From the NCBI RefSeq assembly GCF_964355755.1, contig NC_092680.1, forward strand, positions 18,761,001 to 18,825,000: a stretch of 64,000 nt of DNA. Reading direction: 5' to 3'. Made by a program: the position numbers and the translations under genes. Of the stretch, positions 12,301 to 27,300 are shown piece by piece. The DNA is from Antedon mediterranea (taxonomy: Eukaryota; Echinodermata; Crinoidea; Comatulida; Antedonidae). Position 1 is the stretch's first letter; every line of letters begins with the position of its first letter. The notes beneath the pieces are model-generated. The model did not search any database and was not told the origin of the DNA. It was given only the letters and a program-made list of their open reading frames with translations.

Positions 12301-15300
12301 TTTTTAATTAAATTATTACGAATAAATAATATAAAAATATGTAGCATAAAATATTATCAGAAAGTACTAAAGTACCAAAAACATTTAGGTTTATATGACA
12401 TATAGACAATGACAAATTTACCGAAAACATGTGAAGCAAGGAGAGACAAACCAAAATAGGTATACAGTGTGGATATACGCAACTAACAATTACCAAATGG
12501 CCGTAAGATGACCAGGAGTGTTGATAATGAAGTGAAGAGCTCCGTAGATTGTACAACCCATAGTAGGCTACCCAGATTATAAGTCAATACACATAAAAAT
12601 GTTCCATCTTTCTAAAAACCAACTTACATCAATCCGCAAATCAATGTTTAAATAATCCATCACGTTTCATTGTATAGAATACACCTTCAAATAATAAATA
12701 GTACCAAATTACTGATCATCTTAGGACAGGTTGTGTGACCTCATTGAACCAGTGCAAGCTGTTTTAGCTGGAAACTGCATGGAAAGAACCCCAGCACCTT
12801 CTGATAGTTTATATAGGGGTCTAGCAAATGAAGTTTTGACATACCAAGGTTAATCATTATCAAAACAAACCTACTATATACTATAATATATTGACATAAC
12901 AGACTTGGTAAACTTTTACAAAACGTTATTGGCTGAGCAAATATATTCCTTTCGTAGCAACTCAGATATAAACCCATCATCCTGATGGGCTTATACCTAT
13001 ACAACAACATGAGTGGGCCAGCTATAAATGTATATATGCATTAAATTACTAACAAAATACTGAGTTGAGTATTGTTTATGCAAAATGATCTTTTCATGGA
13101 GAATACAACATGGTCATTGGGTAAGTCTATGAATAACACACACTTGACCCAATTTGTGTTCAAGAGAAGTAGAAAAAAAGAATAGGGCCTTATAGCATCA
13201 AGAGTATTTGTTTCGAACAATCAAAAAGATTTGTACTTTATGAATGAACTAATTTACAAAATAAAATTTATAAATATGTACACAGTAATACAAAAACACA
13301 GGAGACTGTAATCAAATAAAAAATATATGATATAATTTATGGATGTTTTAGGACTGCTTGAACAGTTAATTTGAGTTTGAACCACAAGAAAAATATTAAT
13401 TGGAATGGCATTTCAAACTTGAAGTATGTGCTAAATTTGTAGAAGTATCACATTTTGTTGTCACATAAAGTTTGATAGTGTAGACAGAGTTTTAGAAAGG
13501 TCGTTATTGTGTTATTTTCTTTTTAATCATAAGACTTACTTGGAAGTGTAGAATGATGGTCCAAACTAGGCCTAGAGTAAGCTTTGGGTTGCCGTTGACG
13601 ATTTCATCACTCCGGATGTTGACCAACATAACCTATGAAAACAATTTTAAAAGATTGAAAACATGCAGAGTAGACACCCCTATTCAAGGGAACCATTATT
13701 AGGGGGACACTTTATGTGAAAGAATAAGGGGTAATATACACTATAGACAATCCTTATTCAGGGGCACCTCTATTAAGGGGACACTTATGTGAAAGAATAA
13801 GGGGTAATATACACTATAGACAATCCTTATTCAGGGGCACCTCTATTAAGGGGACACTTATGTGAAAGAATAAGGGGTAATATACACTATAGACAATCCT
13901 TATTCAGGGACACCTCTATTAAGGGGACATTTATGTGAAAGAATAAGGGGTAATATACACTATAGACAATCCTTATTCAGGGACACCTCTATTAAGGGGA
14001 CATTTATGTGAAAAAATAAGGGGTAATATACATTATAGACAATCCTTATTCAGGGACACCTCTATTAAGGGGACATTTATGTGAAAGAATAAGGGGTAAT
14101 ATACACTATAGACAATCCTTATTCAGGGACACCTCTATTAAGGGGACACTTATGTGAAAGAATAAGGGGTAATATACACTATAGACAATCCTTATTCAGG
14201 GACACCTCTATTAAGGGGACATTTATGTGAAAAAAATAAGGGGTAATATACACTATAGACAATCCTTATTCAGGGACACCTCTATTAAGGGGACATTTAT
14301 GTGAAAAAATAAGGGGTAATATACACTATAGACAATCCTTATTCAGGGACACCTCTATTAAGGGGACACTTATGTGAAAGAATAAGGGGTAATATACATT
14401 ATAGACAATCCTTATTCAGGGACACCTCTATTAAGGGGACATTTATGTGAAAAAATAAGGGGTAATATACACTATAGACAATCCTTATTCAGGGACACCT
14501 CTATTAAGGGGACACTTTGTTGGGTCTTGAAGGTATTATCCCCTTGATAGTGTTCTATTTTATTATAAACAAATTTGTTTCACACAATATTGAGTGACTA
14601 GCTGTTTCTTGTTTCTTGGTATAGTTAACACTGCCTCAAGTTCTAATCCCTGTTCACTCAGTACCATGATTTTTATCATGGCCAAAACACATCATTGTCG
14701 AATATAGTAATTATATGCCCAAATATGGTAGTAACATCATCATTTCCATATATGGGCACATCGCATTTTTGTCACATAAAGTTTGATAGTGTAGACAGAG
14801 CTTTATACAAGACTTATTAAGCATGGGACCCTGTAACTCAACAATGTTGGAAGAGAACTAAAAATAAAAGTTTCCATAATTATACCTTTTTCTGCTCCAA
14901 AAATCTAAGTGCGTTGCCAACATTCTGCAGACGATGGACACGAAGCCTTCCACGTTCTCGAGGCTAAAATGATTTTTAAAAATCTTAGTTATTTGACAGA
15001 CCATTCAACACAGTAAAATTATAGATGTAATTGGCATATGATGAAGATGTGAAAATTGTTTACCATTTAACCCTTCAACCACCCCACGCCCACCCCCCAC
15101 ACACACAAACTATTAAATGAATATAAATGACATTAAAAGAAGTCTGCAAGAATTAATATTTCTATTGAATTAGTTAAATGAACAACATCTGGGTGATGAG
15201 GTCTGGTGGGTTACTATTTCAAGTGCCTAGATTAAGCATAATAATAGAGTAAACTCTACTCTAAATTGTAATCCCTACTCCAATATTGTCACCCTAAAAA

Positions 15301-18300
15301 CACAATCAAAGAATAGTAACCAGGGGATACTATTAGAAGCTTTACGGTATCTTAATCCTGTAGCAATATTGTGACAACAGCTTAAATTTCTATTTGCTGC
15401 CCTCTATTCCAAAGTAGAAATAAGACGACTTAATAGGGAGTGGAAATACAAACAGCTTATTTGCATAACATTATGTACAATGATGATGCTGATGTGGGAA
15501 ATTCCAAAATTCTTGGTATCGATGACATCAAAGGATTACATCAATGTTCTATTTTGCGTACATTCATCATATGAAATTAAACAACATTAACAGATCTGTT
15601 TTCTCCGTGTCAAATTCATTCAAGCTTATATTACAATTTGTTGTTAATTGCATATACTCCTGCTGTCCTAGCAATGGACCTCTCACCTCACTAAAATAAT
15701 TTAGATGTATGCAAAAAGTCCCCTATATACTCACTGAGCATCTTTGACATCGAACCTCCTCCGTATTGGAAGGTTAAACCTTATTAATTTCAGATCAGTT
15801 TTAACCCACTCACCCAACTTCAGTTTTATTTATTCCCATATCATAAAATTCATAATTACAATTTTTTCTCCTGATAATGCTTCCAATAACGAGATGAGGT
15901 TATGCCCATCGCGGAAATCTTTGTACAGGTCACTGATTTTCTTGTTGACCTGAAAGAAATAATTACAATTTCTATATTAAAAAACGAAATAAAATGTATT
16001 CGTATATTTAGTTAATACTTAGTATAAGTATTATCAGATTAGATCAGATAAGTTGCCCGAGGCCCATGGTAACCAAAAATTGACACTGGAGAATCCTAAG
16101 TACAAATCTTACAACTAGTTTAAAAGTTTTAAAGTGAAGACATTCGGGGGAAACTAAAATCTCTGGTAGGGTCACAAATCTTTTTTGAATTCTGCAAACA
16201 CTGAAAGGGTGGTTTGGGGAGAATAATTGTATATCATATATATCATTAATATTGTGCATTATCAAATGTATTAAATGATGATTCATCGTAGAATATTCCA
16301 TGTTACAAATAGACCTAGCAATCAATAGTCATAATGCATAATATAGTAATGCAATCGGAGAAACTATCTCCGATACGAGAAACCTATCAGTTGATTTTGC
16401 TGTTATATTTTGCTTTTATACTGCTTCGGATCTTTTTTTCATGGATCATCTTCATTCCTCTGACAAAATTGTTTGTGTACTAAGAATCATGGTAGATGCA
16501 TTATCCTCTCTTTGGAGAACATTCACCTAATTTTGTTTTTTAATTAATTGTATTTTATTTTTTTGCATTGGCCCAATACAATATTATAATATGCTTCCAT
16601 CTATGTAATACATATATGAATTGAGAAGTCAAATGGCAATTAATACACCAAATTTAGTTAAACAGAATCTCCATAATTGTCTAGTCACCCATGTGTGTAA
16701 ATGGAAATCTACTAGATGTTTGATAAATTTTTATGCATTAAATATTCATAAAAATCGGAAAGGAAGTTGTAAATTATGTAGGTACATTATGTCTGATGTC
16801 CCACAAATATTTGAGTATGGTTGTTGAAATCAAGTGTCTGAAAAGGGATAAAGAATGGGATGGTAGGCTTATGATGGGTTGCAATAAGGGTGTAGGAGTT
16901 CACGGTCCTACAAAATATTTGGGTATGGTTGTTGAAATGTGTATCTGAAAAGAGGTTGCATGAAGGATATGTAGGGGTTGCAGGTAAGGATGCAAGTAGA
17001 AAGATTCAGAAACAGTGAGGATTGATTGCTAGAATAGTAGTAGGAGAAAGATGCAGATATATTGGTTGCAAATAGGTTGCAGAAATATGAAACAGTAATA
17101 TGTTTTAGTATGGATGCACTTAATTTGAATATTTAAATAAATTGAAATTGTTAATTAACATAAACAGCAATTACGATAATTATACCCTTCCAAATAAGGT
17201 CAGTCATCCCATTTATAAAATTATCAATGCAAGTGTTTCACTTTGTACATAATTACACGATGCATCAGTCATGAATGAAACACCTTAAGTCCAAGGCTTT
17301 GGTAGTTCATGCGTTATGAATTTTACAGGTAAAGACAGGCGTTTACCGATCACGTTGCAGAAGAGCGTACACATTTATGCAGTAGTGCATATTTGCAAAC
17401 GTAAGGGTCAATGCCTGTGTACAATGCAGTTTTGACTTTTGTTATTCTATAAATTGTTTCAACCATTTAGATTAAATCATTTTCTTGTACAGTTTTCTTG
17501 CACTGTAATTGCATGCTGTGTACATTATTATTTTTTAAACAAAATTGTGGTTGTGTTTACAACATTGCTAAACATTGGGAACCACTATATCCTTTACTTT
17601 TTAGCGAACATGATTTGCATTGAATAAAATTGTTTTGAGTTTAAATCTAAAAGATCACCCTACACAATTCCATAGCAAGTCAACACTACCCCCAGCCTCC
17701 AAAACACTGTTAAATCGAAGCATTAGAAACTAATTATGGAATGACTATGTGATCTGGGGACATCGTCATAACAATTTTTGTTACTGTACCCTTTTAAGAT
17801 TATGAGAAACACTGAAATTTAAAAAAACTATATCATAAAATGAAAATACTGTAATAACATATAAGCCAGGGGGTAATTACAATACAAGTTTATTCACCTC
17901 TATAAATAACAATATCTTCACTTCCTGGTAAAATTCACTGCTTAAATTTTAAATGACTAGTCTGAGGAGGAATAGACTACTCTATCAACACATTGAATCA
18001 TGAATTATTGTACAGGTATTTTGGTAAATATTTCTCATACCTATACAAACTAGATCCTTTCTTCAGTTTTAATCAAAATTATAGCCTGGGAATTAAAGAA
18101 GTCAAATTGATGGATATGTTTATTGGTAATAACTGTTAAATTTGGCTGTGAGCAATAAACAAATCATCACCACTCTGGTTTTAAGCAACAAAAATTGCAG
18201 CTAATGTTTTTAAAGATTTTTTATTTCTATTAAACTGCTTGACATTTATGGGCAGTCCATTCTGACGTTTGTAAGTGGATTGGGAAAAAAGAGATACCTC

Positions 18301-21300
18301 ACAAAGCTGGAAGCAACTTCGATTTACAAAATGATTACCTACTCTACAGTAGGAACCTTTTTTTGTATATAATTGTTTAAATACAAAAAATTAATATTTT
18401 TAATTGTCAAGTAATCTAAAACACTACAGAACACTTTTAAGTTTTAGAATGTTTAAAATAAATGAACCATATAAATATTGGTTCAATCCTTCAGCTGCAA
18501 TTGCCTCACCCTTCGGATGGGACGTAAAGCTTAATTGAAACATTTGAAAAGAGTGTGCTTATCTGGGTAGCAATACACTGAGTCTGGATAAAATAATCAT
18601 TATTATAATAATAAATTTATTTTATTTTCACCTGCAGTATTATTAATCAGATCCATTATGATACATATTGAATTAGAATTGAGTTTTAAAGTGACAGCTT
18701 AGAAATATAGATTGTACTCTGAGGTCATAGGTTAAATCTGCATCACTTTGCTGGCTGTCAGCTGAAGGTGATGATGGATTAGGTAATTAGTGTCAATGAA
18801 CATATAAACTGTCTGGTACAACATTGTGCTATACATAATGAATCCAACCAATTCCATTATTTCAATTCCATTAGATTTTTAAGAAGAATATACAAAATAT
18901 ATTTTCTGTTCTGCTGTTTACAATGATGTTACACACATAGGAATGCAAGTAATGAGGTGTAATAGGCGGGGCAGATACAATGGGAAGCACACTTTAATTT
19001 AGAAACAAAAATGTATTTTCCAGAGTACAAACATTATTGTTAAGTAATTAAATAATATTATTAATAAATAATAATGTTTATTTTTGCATCATTATAGTCT
19101 ATTTGCTTGTGCTTTTAAACAACTCTACATAATGCCATGTGCAAGTTTAGGGCAACTAGATGTGAATATTCTCACTTCAGACGGAAACTTTCTACCACAA
19201 GTTGTGCTGCAAATAATAGTTATTCATGAAAAATGCAGTTGATTATAAAAATTATATTTTAAATGGTTGAATCGGCGTTATGCATCATAAATAAACCCGA
19301 AATCATGCACAAGGAACGGTGATCCTGTCTAAACCCTTAATTTTAAAGGCGCAGATAATATAAATCTTTCGACAGATAAGCGAATCTAACGTAATGGTCT
19401 GAACACAGCAGTGTCACTTGTGTTTGTCATCTTTGTAACCATGGACACATACAAAAACTATTTATTGCAGACATACGATATCATCGTAACTAACCAAAAA
19501 CAAGGAAGTTCAAGTACGTTATTAATCCTATATCATTTTTTTTACGAAGTACAGTACAATATCAGTGGTAAACTTTTCACATTGTACTATTTCTAACTCC
19601 TTATACTTAAAAATAAAAAAGATAAACTGAAACGTCTGGTTCATTAAGAGTGAAAGTTCAGGAAACAATAAATGAAACAATAGTGTGGTAGAGATATGTA
19701 GTACAATCAGAGAAGAGTTTCCCTGGTACAATTGTATTGAACGGGTTACAGTATTGGACATGTTTTGCCAACAAGCTTGCCATGAACAAACAACATATAA
19801 GACAGTGCAGTATCATTCAAAAAAAGTTCATGAATTTCTATACATAATAGTTTTAGGTATAGCTTCTTTTTAAAAGTTTTTACAGCCAGCCATTAGTCAA
19901 ATATACCAATGTAAAACTAATGTTTGAAGTATACCACATCATTGTGATAAAAATAAATAAGGAATAACATAGTATAATAAAGGTATGGCTTTTGAATTTA
20001 AACAATGAATATGATGAAAAGACCAGTATAATGCACCCTGGGAAGCTTGCCTCTCTCTGTATTGTCTAGCATAACTTGATATTTACAAATTATTTATGAA
20101 TGTCACAAGTAGGGCTATACCCACAAGGTAAAGGGTTAATTTTATAAAGTACACTTCCCATGATAAGGGGCTTTTGGAAAGTAGATGTGCACTTTGATTA
20201 AGAACAGGTGAAAACACTACAGAAAAGAATTCCCATTGTTTGAAAAAAGTAAGAGTTTAAGGAGGAAAACAAGCTGCAATAGTGGAGTATTGGAATGTGT
20301 TTCAAACAGAAATTAAACTAGATTCTAGTAACCTTTACTTCTTCCATGGTCATATACTAATCCATGTCTGACTAGCCCAATATGCTGCCCAGTAAGATTT
20401 TATCCTTTAATAATTTGTATTTGTATTTTGTATTTTGTATTAATATTTGTCCTCAGTGAGGAAATTCGGATTAGGCCCTCCACGGACCCACGGCAGCCAG
20501 CAGTGCAGCGCCTACCAGATTAGGCAATGAGAGTAAAGCATCTTGCCTAAGGATGCAATTAGTATGGTACAGATAACCTCGAACCCATGCCTATCACATG
20601 CTAGTCCGATATTACCATTACACCATCACTCTCCAGTATATACAGCACCCGCCACGATTTCTAGACGGTCTCCCATCCAGAACGCAACCGGGCCCAACGT
20701 TGCTAATTAACTTCGGTGATCTGACGAGAACCGGTGTTTCAACATCAAAACAAGAAATACAGTATAAGTATGTGGATTGTCAGAGATGGTTTTTATTTAG
20801 ATGTAGTGGGAATGTTGTTTGTAGGTAGCTTAAGGGGTTCGCTGTAGATTAAGGGGAGGAGGGCGGGAGTTCACTGTAGATTAAGAGGGGGGGAGGGGTT
20901 CGCTGTATGTTAAGGGAGTTCGCTGTAGATTAAAAGGGCTGGGTTCTCTGTAAAAGGGGGAATTTGCCCGAAACATAAAAAACCCCCCTGGCTATCGGCT
21001 ACTAGGCTAGAGGGTACTGTTACACAGGTCTTTCAATTCAAACACTAGGCCTATTAAAAGTTAATATAACAGTTAATATTACAGTTTGAGTAGAATGCTA
21101 GGTACTATTCTTGCTATTCTTGGTAATATATTACCTCATCATTGTACTTAAAATGGTCAACGAGTACTATTCAGTCCTATTATTGTTCTATATTTATTAT
21201 AACATAACAAAGCATGCGCAATTTTATACTTTTCCCATAATGCTTTATTGTAAAAGAATTTTTTCGATAAAATGTATTTGCCCACAGAACAAAATTTTAG

Positions 21301-24300
21301 CTTTTTTTATTCTCTGGTTTATTTTATGTTTATTAATTAAATTTATGTATTGTACTCAATTCAATAAATAAAAATACTAAACAACTTTAAATATAATTTC
21401 ATCTAAATCCTTGTGAACAAGTAAAACAACCTTGTTTCACAACCAATACCAAAATAACTGTTACTTTGTGTTGCAGCGTTTCATTTTCAGGCTGCCATTT
21501 AATGGAATATTGAACATTTTTCCTGTTTTTTCTGCCAAGAAACGTATTCATACAGTTATTAATTGGTTATTTTTTCGCAGCAGAAAAAAAGGACTTACTA
21601 TAAAACAATGCGATTGTACACTTGAATTGAACTAAAGTATTGTACCATGCACCTCAAGGCATTTTTAATTTAACAAATTCTAATTTCCTAGCAGTAAAAA
21701 AATGTTTTAATTACTATACTTTTGTTAAAATATTACAAATGCAGTACATTCCAACGAATACTTTAAAATACATTAAATTTCAATCATCATAATAGGTTTA
21801 ATTTTTTTTTAAATAGTAGGAGATTACTGTATAAGTGCAAATGTTTCTATATTATGGATATCACAATATAAAACTTTATGTAAATATTTCTTCAATTTTT
21901 ACAAATTATATTTGCTTGACTGGGTCATTCAACTGAATTACCCACTTCAATCGCTTGTATTGTATGTCGTGTGTGGGTGTGGAGCACCCATGTCCAAAAA
22001 TAATAATGGTGTAAGGTGGTGACTGAAAGGGCATAGCCCCCAATGGCTTAAGCTTTATGTGTACAGATAAGTTCACAAAAATAATGTAATGTTATTATTC
22101 TAATCTATGCCCTTTCAATTGGTTTATTTATCTTATTTTATATTAACATTTTTATACTATAAAGAGATGACGATGGTGTTTGACTACAAAGGCATAGCTT
22201 CGCTTAAAGATGTATTGTCCCCCAAAATCATGAAAAATAAAGATTTTTAAAATCGGACTTTGAATAGGCCATTTTGCAGTTTTAATGAAGTTGTTCACTT
22301 ACATAAGAAAAAAAACGGGGGAAAAAAATAATTTTACCTATAAAAAGACAAAATAAACAGTTAAATTACCCAAAAACTCATTGTCTTCCAGACAATTTGA
22401 CAATTTTTTGCTTTAAATTACATTTTTCTCAGGTAAATAAATTTTTTTCAGACCCAATTTTTTGTGAGAGTGAATAACTATTATGTGACATTAAAATAAC
22501 ATTCAACAAAAAAATTTAAAAAAATACTTTTTTAGGGGGACAATATATCTTTAAGGTTTATGGGTACAGATAAGTTCACAAAAATAATGTAGGTTAAATA
22601 TTCTAATCTTTAGGTCCTTTCAATTGGTTTAATTTATCTTATTATATATTAACATTTTATAAACTTTATCTTTCTATCAAGAGGATGTTAATGTTTGACT
22701 AAAAGGGCATAGCCCCCAATGCCTTAAGCTTTATGGGTACAGAAAAGTCCACAAAATATTGTATTATTCTTATCTTATTATATCATTGGTTTATTTTATC
22801 TTAATTATATAACTTTACATAATTTATTTGTTCTGATGTTGACAGTGTACAGTACAACCGAGGGCATAGCTCAATGGTTTAAGCTTTATGCGTAGGCCTA
22901 CAGATAATAATAAGTTCATAAAAAATGCTAATGTAATGTAATTACATCGATCTAGGTCCTATCAAGGGTTGGTTTTCTTTTTTATATAATGTATATTTTT
23001 ATTTGATCTTCTTTACTTTACAGTGTTTGACCGATAGGGCATAGCCCCAATTACTTTATGAGTCCATCCACAAAAATACAATGTATTCGAATCTAAACCA
23101 TACAATTGGTTTTATCTTACTTTATATAATAATATATAATATAATGTTATTGTTCTTTCTATACAATAGTAGATACCTGAATCATGGTTGGGTCAAAGGG
23201 CATAGGTCAAAAAATGATGTATATATATACGTAGTAGTTAAAGATGGCATAAAGCTGTATGGATAGGTGTAGATATTTTTTTATATATTTAATAAAGTAT
23301 GTATATATTGCAGTCATTTATTATTATTAATAATAGTATTATTGTTGTACTGTTTATTAAATATATAATTTAATATACCTTATTATAATATATTTTTTTA
23401 AACAAATTGCATGATAGGAAAATGAGTGGTTCATTGATATCTCATTTTCAGTAAATATTTTAATGGACATGCCCAACTACTTATTGTTGCCTAGCAACGT
23501 TCATCTAGCCTCATTAAAAAATGTTTTAAAAATCACAACAACCACTATACAACCTATGGGAATCATAAATTTTACTTTACCAGTAAGAAATATAGGCATG
23601 ACCTCAAACCAATGAACTACATCAGAAAAAAAATATGTACTATAGACATTTTTTGTTTCTTTTTGTTTCTTTAAAAACAGAAATCATGAAGCATGAAAAA
23701 TAAAGATTAATTAAAATCAGACTTTGAATAGGTTATTTTGTAGTTTAAAAAAAACCTTTAAAAAGACTTTTTTTGCTTTAATTACAGTATTTTCAGGTAC
23801 ATAGGTAAATTTTTTTTTGATCCAATTTTTGGTCTATTATGTTACATTAAAACAAATTATTTTTTCTGTGGGACAATACATTTTTAATTGTATAACTCGA
23901 ATAACAATGTCTGAAGGACAACCTAGGTTTTGAGTAGTATCCATCCTGCCAAATAACTCCAAAACAACAATTGTTTACCTTTTTCAACCACTTAAACATA
24001 CAGTACCTTCCTCTAAAAGACTGCCATGGAAAGGATGTCTGAGTAGCAAAAGAATATTATTTTGGCCAGAATGGTTAAAACCCAATTTTTGTACGAATTT
24101 TGTTAATTTCAAACACAAATTTTGGTAATTTTTTTTTCTGTAGTTTTTTTCAAATACTTTTTTCTTAAATCTTCTTAAACACATCCTGCAGTGTCATATC
24201 TACTGACCGCAACAGGTCCATACCATTAGCATCTAACTCCTAATATTAACTTAACCTAACCTAAATAATCTCTCGAGCTTGCTCTACTACAGAATCACAT

Positions 24301-27300
24301 ATGGGATGAAGGCTGCTGTTAGAAGAAGTCCCTATACAGCACGTTGTTTAACGTTTTAATGTAATACAGCTTGCGCACCAGGTAAGCTCAGTCACAGAAA
24401 TATAATTTTTAAATAATCTAAATTGGATTCAAATAATTAAAAACATGATTTAAATTAAATATTAAATTAAAAACATTTCAATTGTAGCTTATAAGGTGCA
24501 CATTTTAAGAAACCACAAGATAAATAGGAAAACAATGAGTACCCCCATACAGCCCTGAAACAAGTGAGTTTAAATAGGAAAACAATGGATTTCCACACAC
24601 TGCATTGAAACAGGTGAGTTATAGTTTTCAGACACCATTGTTAGCTAACACTCAATGAACAATACCAACGATTCCTATGGGAGATTTTCTTAAATGAGAT
24701 TTCATTACAGCTAATTACTGTCGGCCTTGTTCTATGTATATTAGCAGTTTAAAGAGGGTAATATGCAAGGAAAAGGAGTGTTGTAGTTTTTTTATACTAT
24801 TACCAGAGCATGGGTGATCAGCTGAACACCTTCTCACAATATCACACTAAGGCGCAGGATTGGTCATAGCAAAAAATATATCAATGAACACAGACTTGCA
24901 CTTGGAGAAGTCAACACACAGGGGCATCGAAAACGGTGATCATAGATAATGTAAAGTTCAACCCAATATGCGAAAATTGAGCATGTGAAAACATAGTAAA
25001 TCGGTTTATTTGCACAATCTAAAACTGGCCCGTTTAGCATTTAGCCCTATTTCATGTTTTAGTCCATATTTTGTCATTTTATACCACAGTCTGATAAAGG
25101 CTCAATGTATTTACTTTCTGTTTTGTTGAAATGTAAAAAGTTCAATCAAATAATTTTTCTTTATCACAGTACTAAATAGTTCACCTTCCATGAAATGGAA
25201 ATGTACTTTAACGGTTACAACAAGTTGGCATAAATGCACTGCACCATCCATTAACTCCATTGCCTATTCAACTGCACCTCTTATTTAACTGTACTGCCTA
25301 TTCAATTGGCACCATTTATTCAATTGTATGGCTTATTTAACTACACCACCTATTCAACTTACACCATCTATTTAAATGTACCGCTTAATTATTTACACCA
25401 CCTATTTAACTTACACTATCTTTTCAAATGCACCACCGCCCTGCTTATTTAACTGCACCACTTATTCAACTGCCCCGCTCATTTAAACTTTCCAAGAAAT
25501 TTTGTTTAATAAAAATATATTAATCAATTTCCATTTATTATTTATTTTAAAAAATTTCCAACAAAGACTCTTTATACCAACTGACCACAGAATTTATAAA
25601 AATATGTTATAATAATCCCTTGTTAATACTATTAAAATAAGCCTTGCTTTTAATACAATGATAGACACATGATAGGGAGTGTGTATATGATCTTTATCTA
25701 TTTATTGTATCCTGTATTAGTTTTTGGTTGTCAAAATATTCAAGATGCTGAGTGTGAACATTATGGTTTTATCTTTGGTTTATCCAGGGTTCTTTATTTT
25801 TTGTTGGCTATACTGGGGAAAGCCTTAGAGTAGGCAGGTCTAGACACCAAAAAAATATTGTTTTAGACTTATTAGATAAAATGCACATGTTAAGTGGGAT
25901 TGGTCAAAAATAAAGCAGCTTCATTTACGGTTTAGCTGACTGCTGATAGTTTCTAGTTTGAAAAGTGCACCTCAGGAAAAAGTGGGTTCATTCAAAAACT
26001 ACATTCATCCACCCCCTCCTCCACCCCAATATTCATTTTTTTAAACTAACCTTTCTCAAGTTTTGGTTTACCCATTTGGTAAATGTCTTTTTCTGAACTT
26101 CATCCCGTTCATCTGCAAAAGAAATTGAAAGAAAAACTTATTTTTGCTATATTTTATATAAATATACATGCTGTTTACAAAAACGTTTTGTTAGCTTAAT
26201 TAGGCAGTGGTTTTTAAGATCTCTCTGTAGCATTTCAACAAGAGTTTTCTTTTAAATTTTACCAAATATGATGTACCTGGAAAGTACTAAATGGTGAAAC
26301 CAGGTACTGAATTAATATAAGAAAGGTGAGCGGCATCTACTGGATATTTTGTCAGTGACAAAATGAAATGACACTATTTTGACTGCAGACATACAACTTA
26401 GCCTTAGTCTTAAGATTACAATTAAACTACATCTTTTAACAGGGCTTTGAATATCGAAATTTTCCAACTTTACAGGAACGTAAATAAAAAAAAACTAAAC
26501 AAAAATGTCTTAAAGATAAAATGTTGTGTTTTATGAAAATATCTACTTAGTTGACGATAGTACATCCATGTACTAAACACACAAAACAAAAATTATAAAA
26601 AATTTCATCAGAAAATTAATAGCATTTTCCACAAAAACACAACCTAAAATATCAATCTGCACCAACGCTGATGCAGGTTGGATTGTGGAAATACTATGGT
26701 TTTAATTACAACTTTTACAATTGTTAGTTATGAATTCTGTTCTTAAAAATGAATGGAGACTCTCAAATATTCATGAAATGATTTATGCATGGCGTCGCTA
26801 AACAATTTTATAAATCTGTTGGGCCTACATCATCAGAATCTGAATACAGCTCACCGCCAACTCCCAAGCCCCTACCTTTACAAAAAAAAACCTTTTTACA
26901 ACAAACATTGCACACAGTGAACAATGTCTCTCTTGTATCAGGGTTTCATATCCCTGCTTATTCAGTGCTATATAAACGAATACACTCAAGTAAATTTACA
27001 GACCACTAAATTAAATAAATATCTAAGCCATCCTCAATTAAGTGATGAAATCAATCAACTAATATGATGCAAATTTAGCATTATTTATAGGATTACGAAA
27101 ATAAGTAGCATCCCTTATTATCAAATTTAGGCACCGTACCGTGCACCTAATAGATGTCAATGAACTTTACGTACAGGTACCAATAATGATTCTGTACAGC
27201 TACAGTATACAAATCTTCTATAAAAACACACTTTATAATTCACAAAATTAAAATACTACTTGTTACACAAATAATGTATAGTGACTGAACACCTGAATTG

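Noticed and set aside
26785-27009. Plus-strand 74-codon frame with a Ser/Pro-rich stretch ([20 protein letters not shown])
   Set aside because: It looks protein-like in composition, but has an oligo-A run, no linked exons, no recognisable homology and lies inside an opposite-strand intron. Kept only as a weak curiosity.
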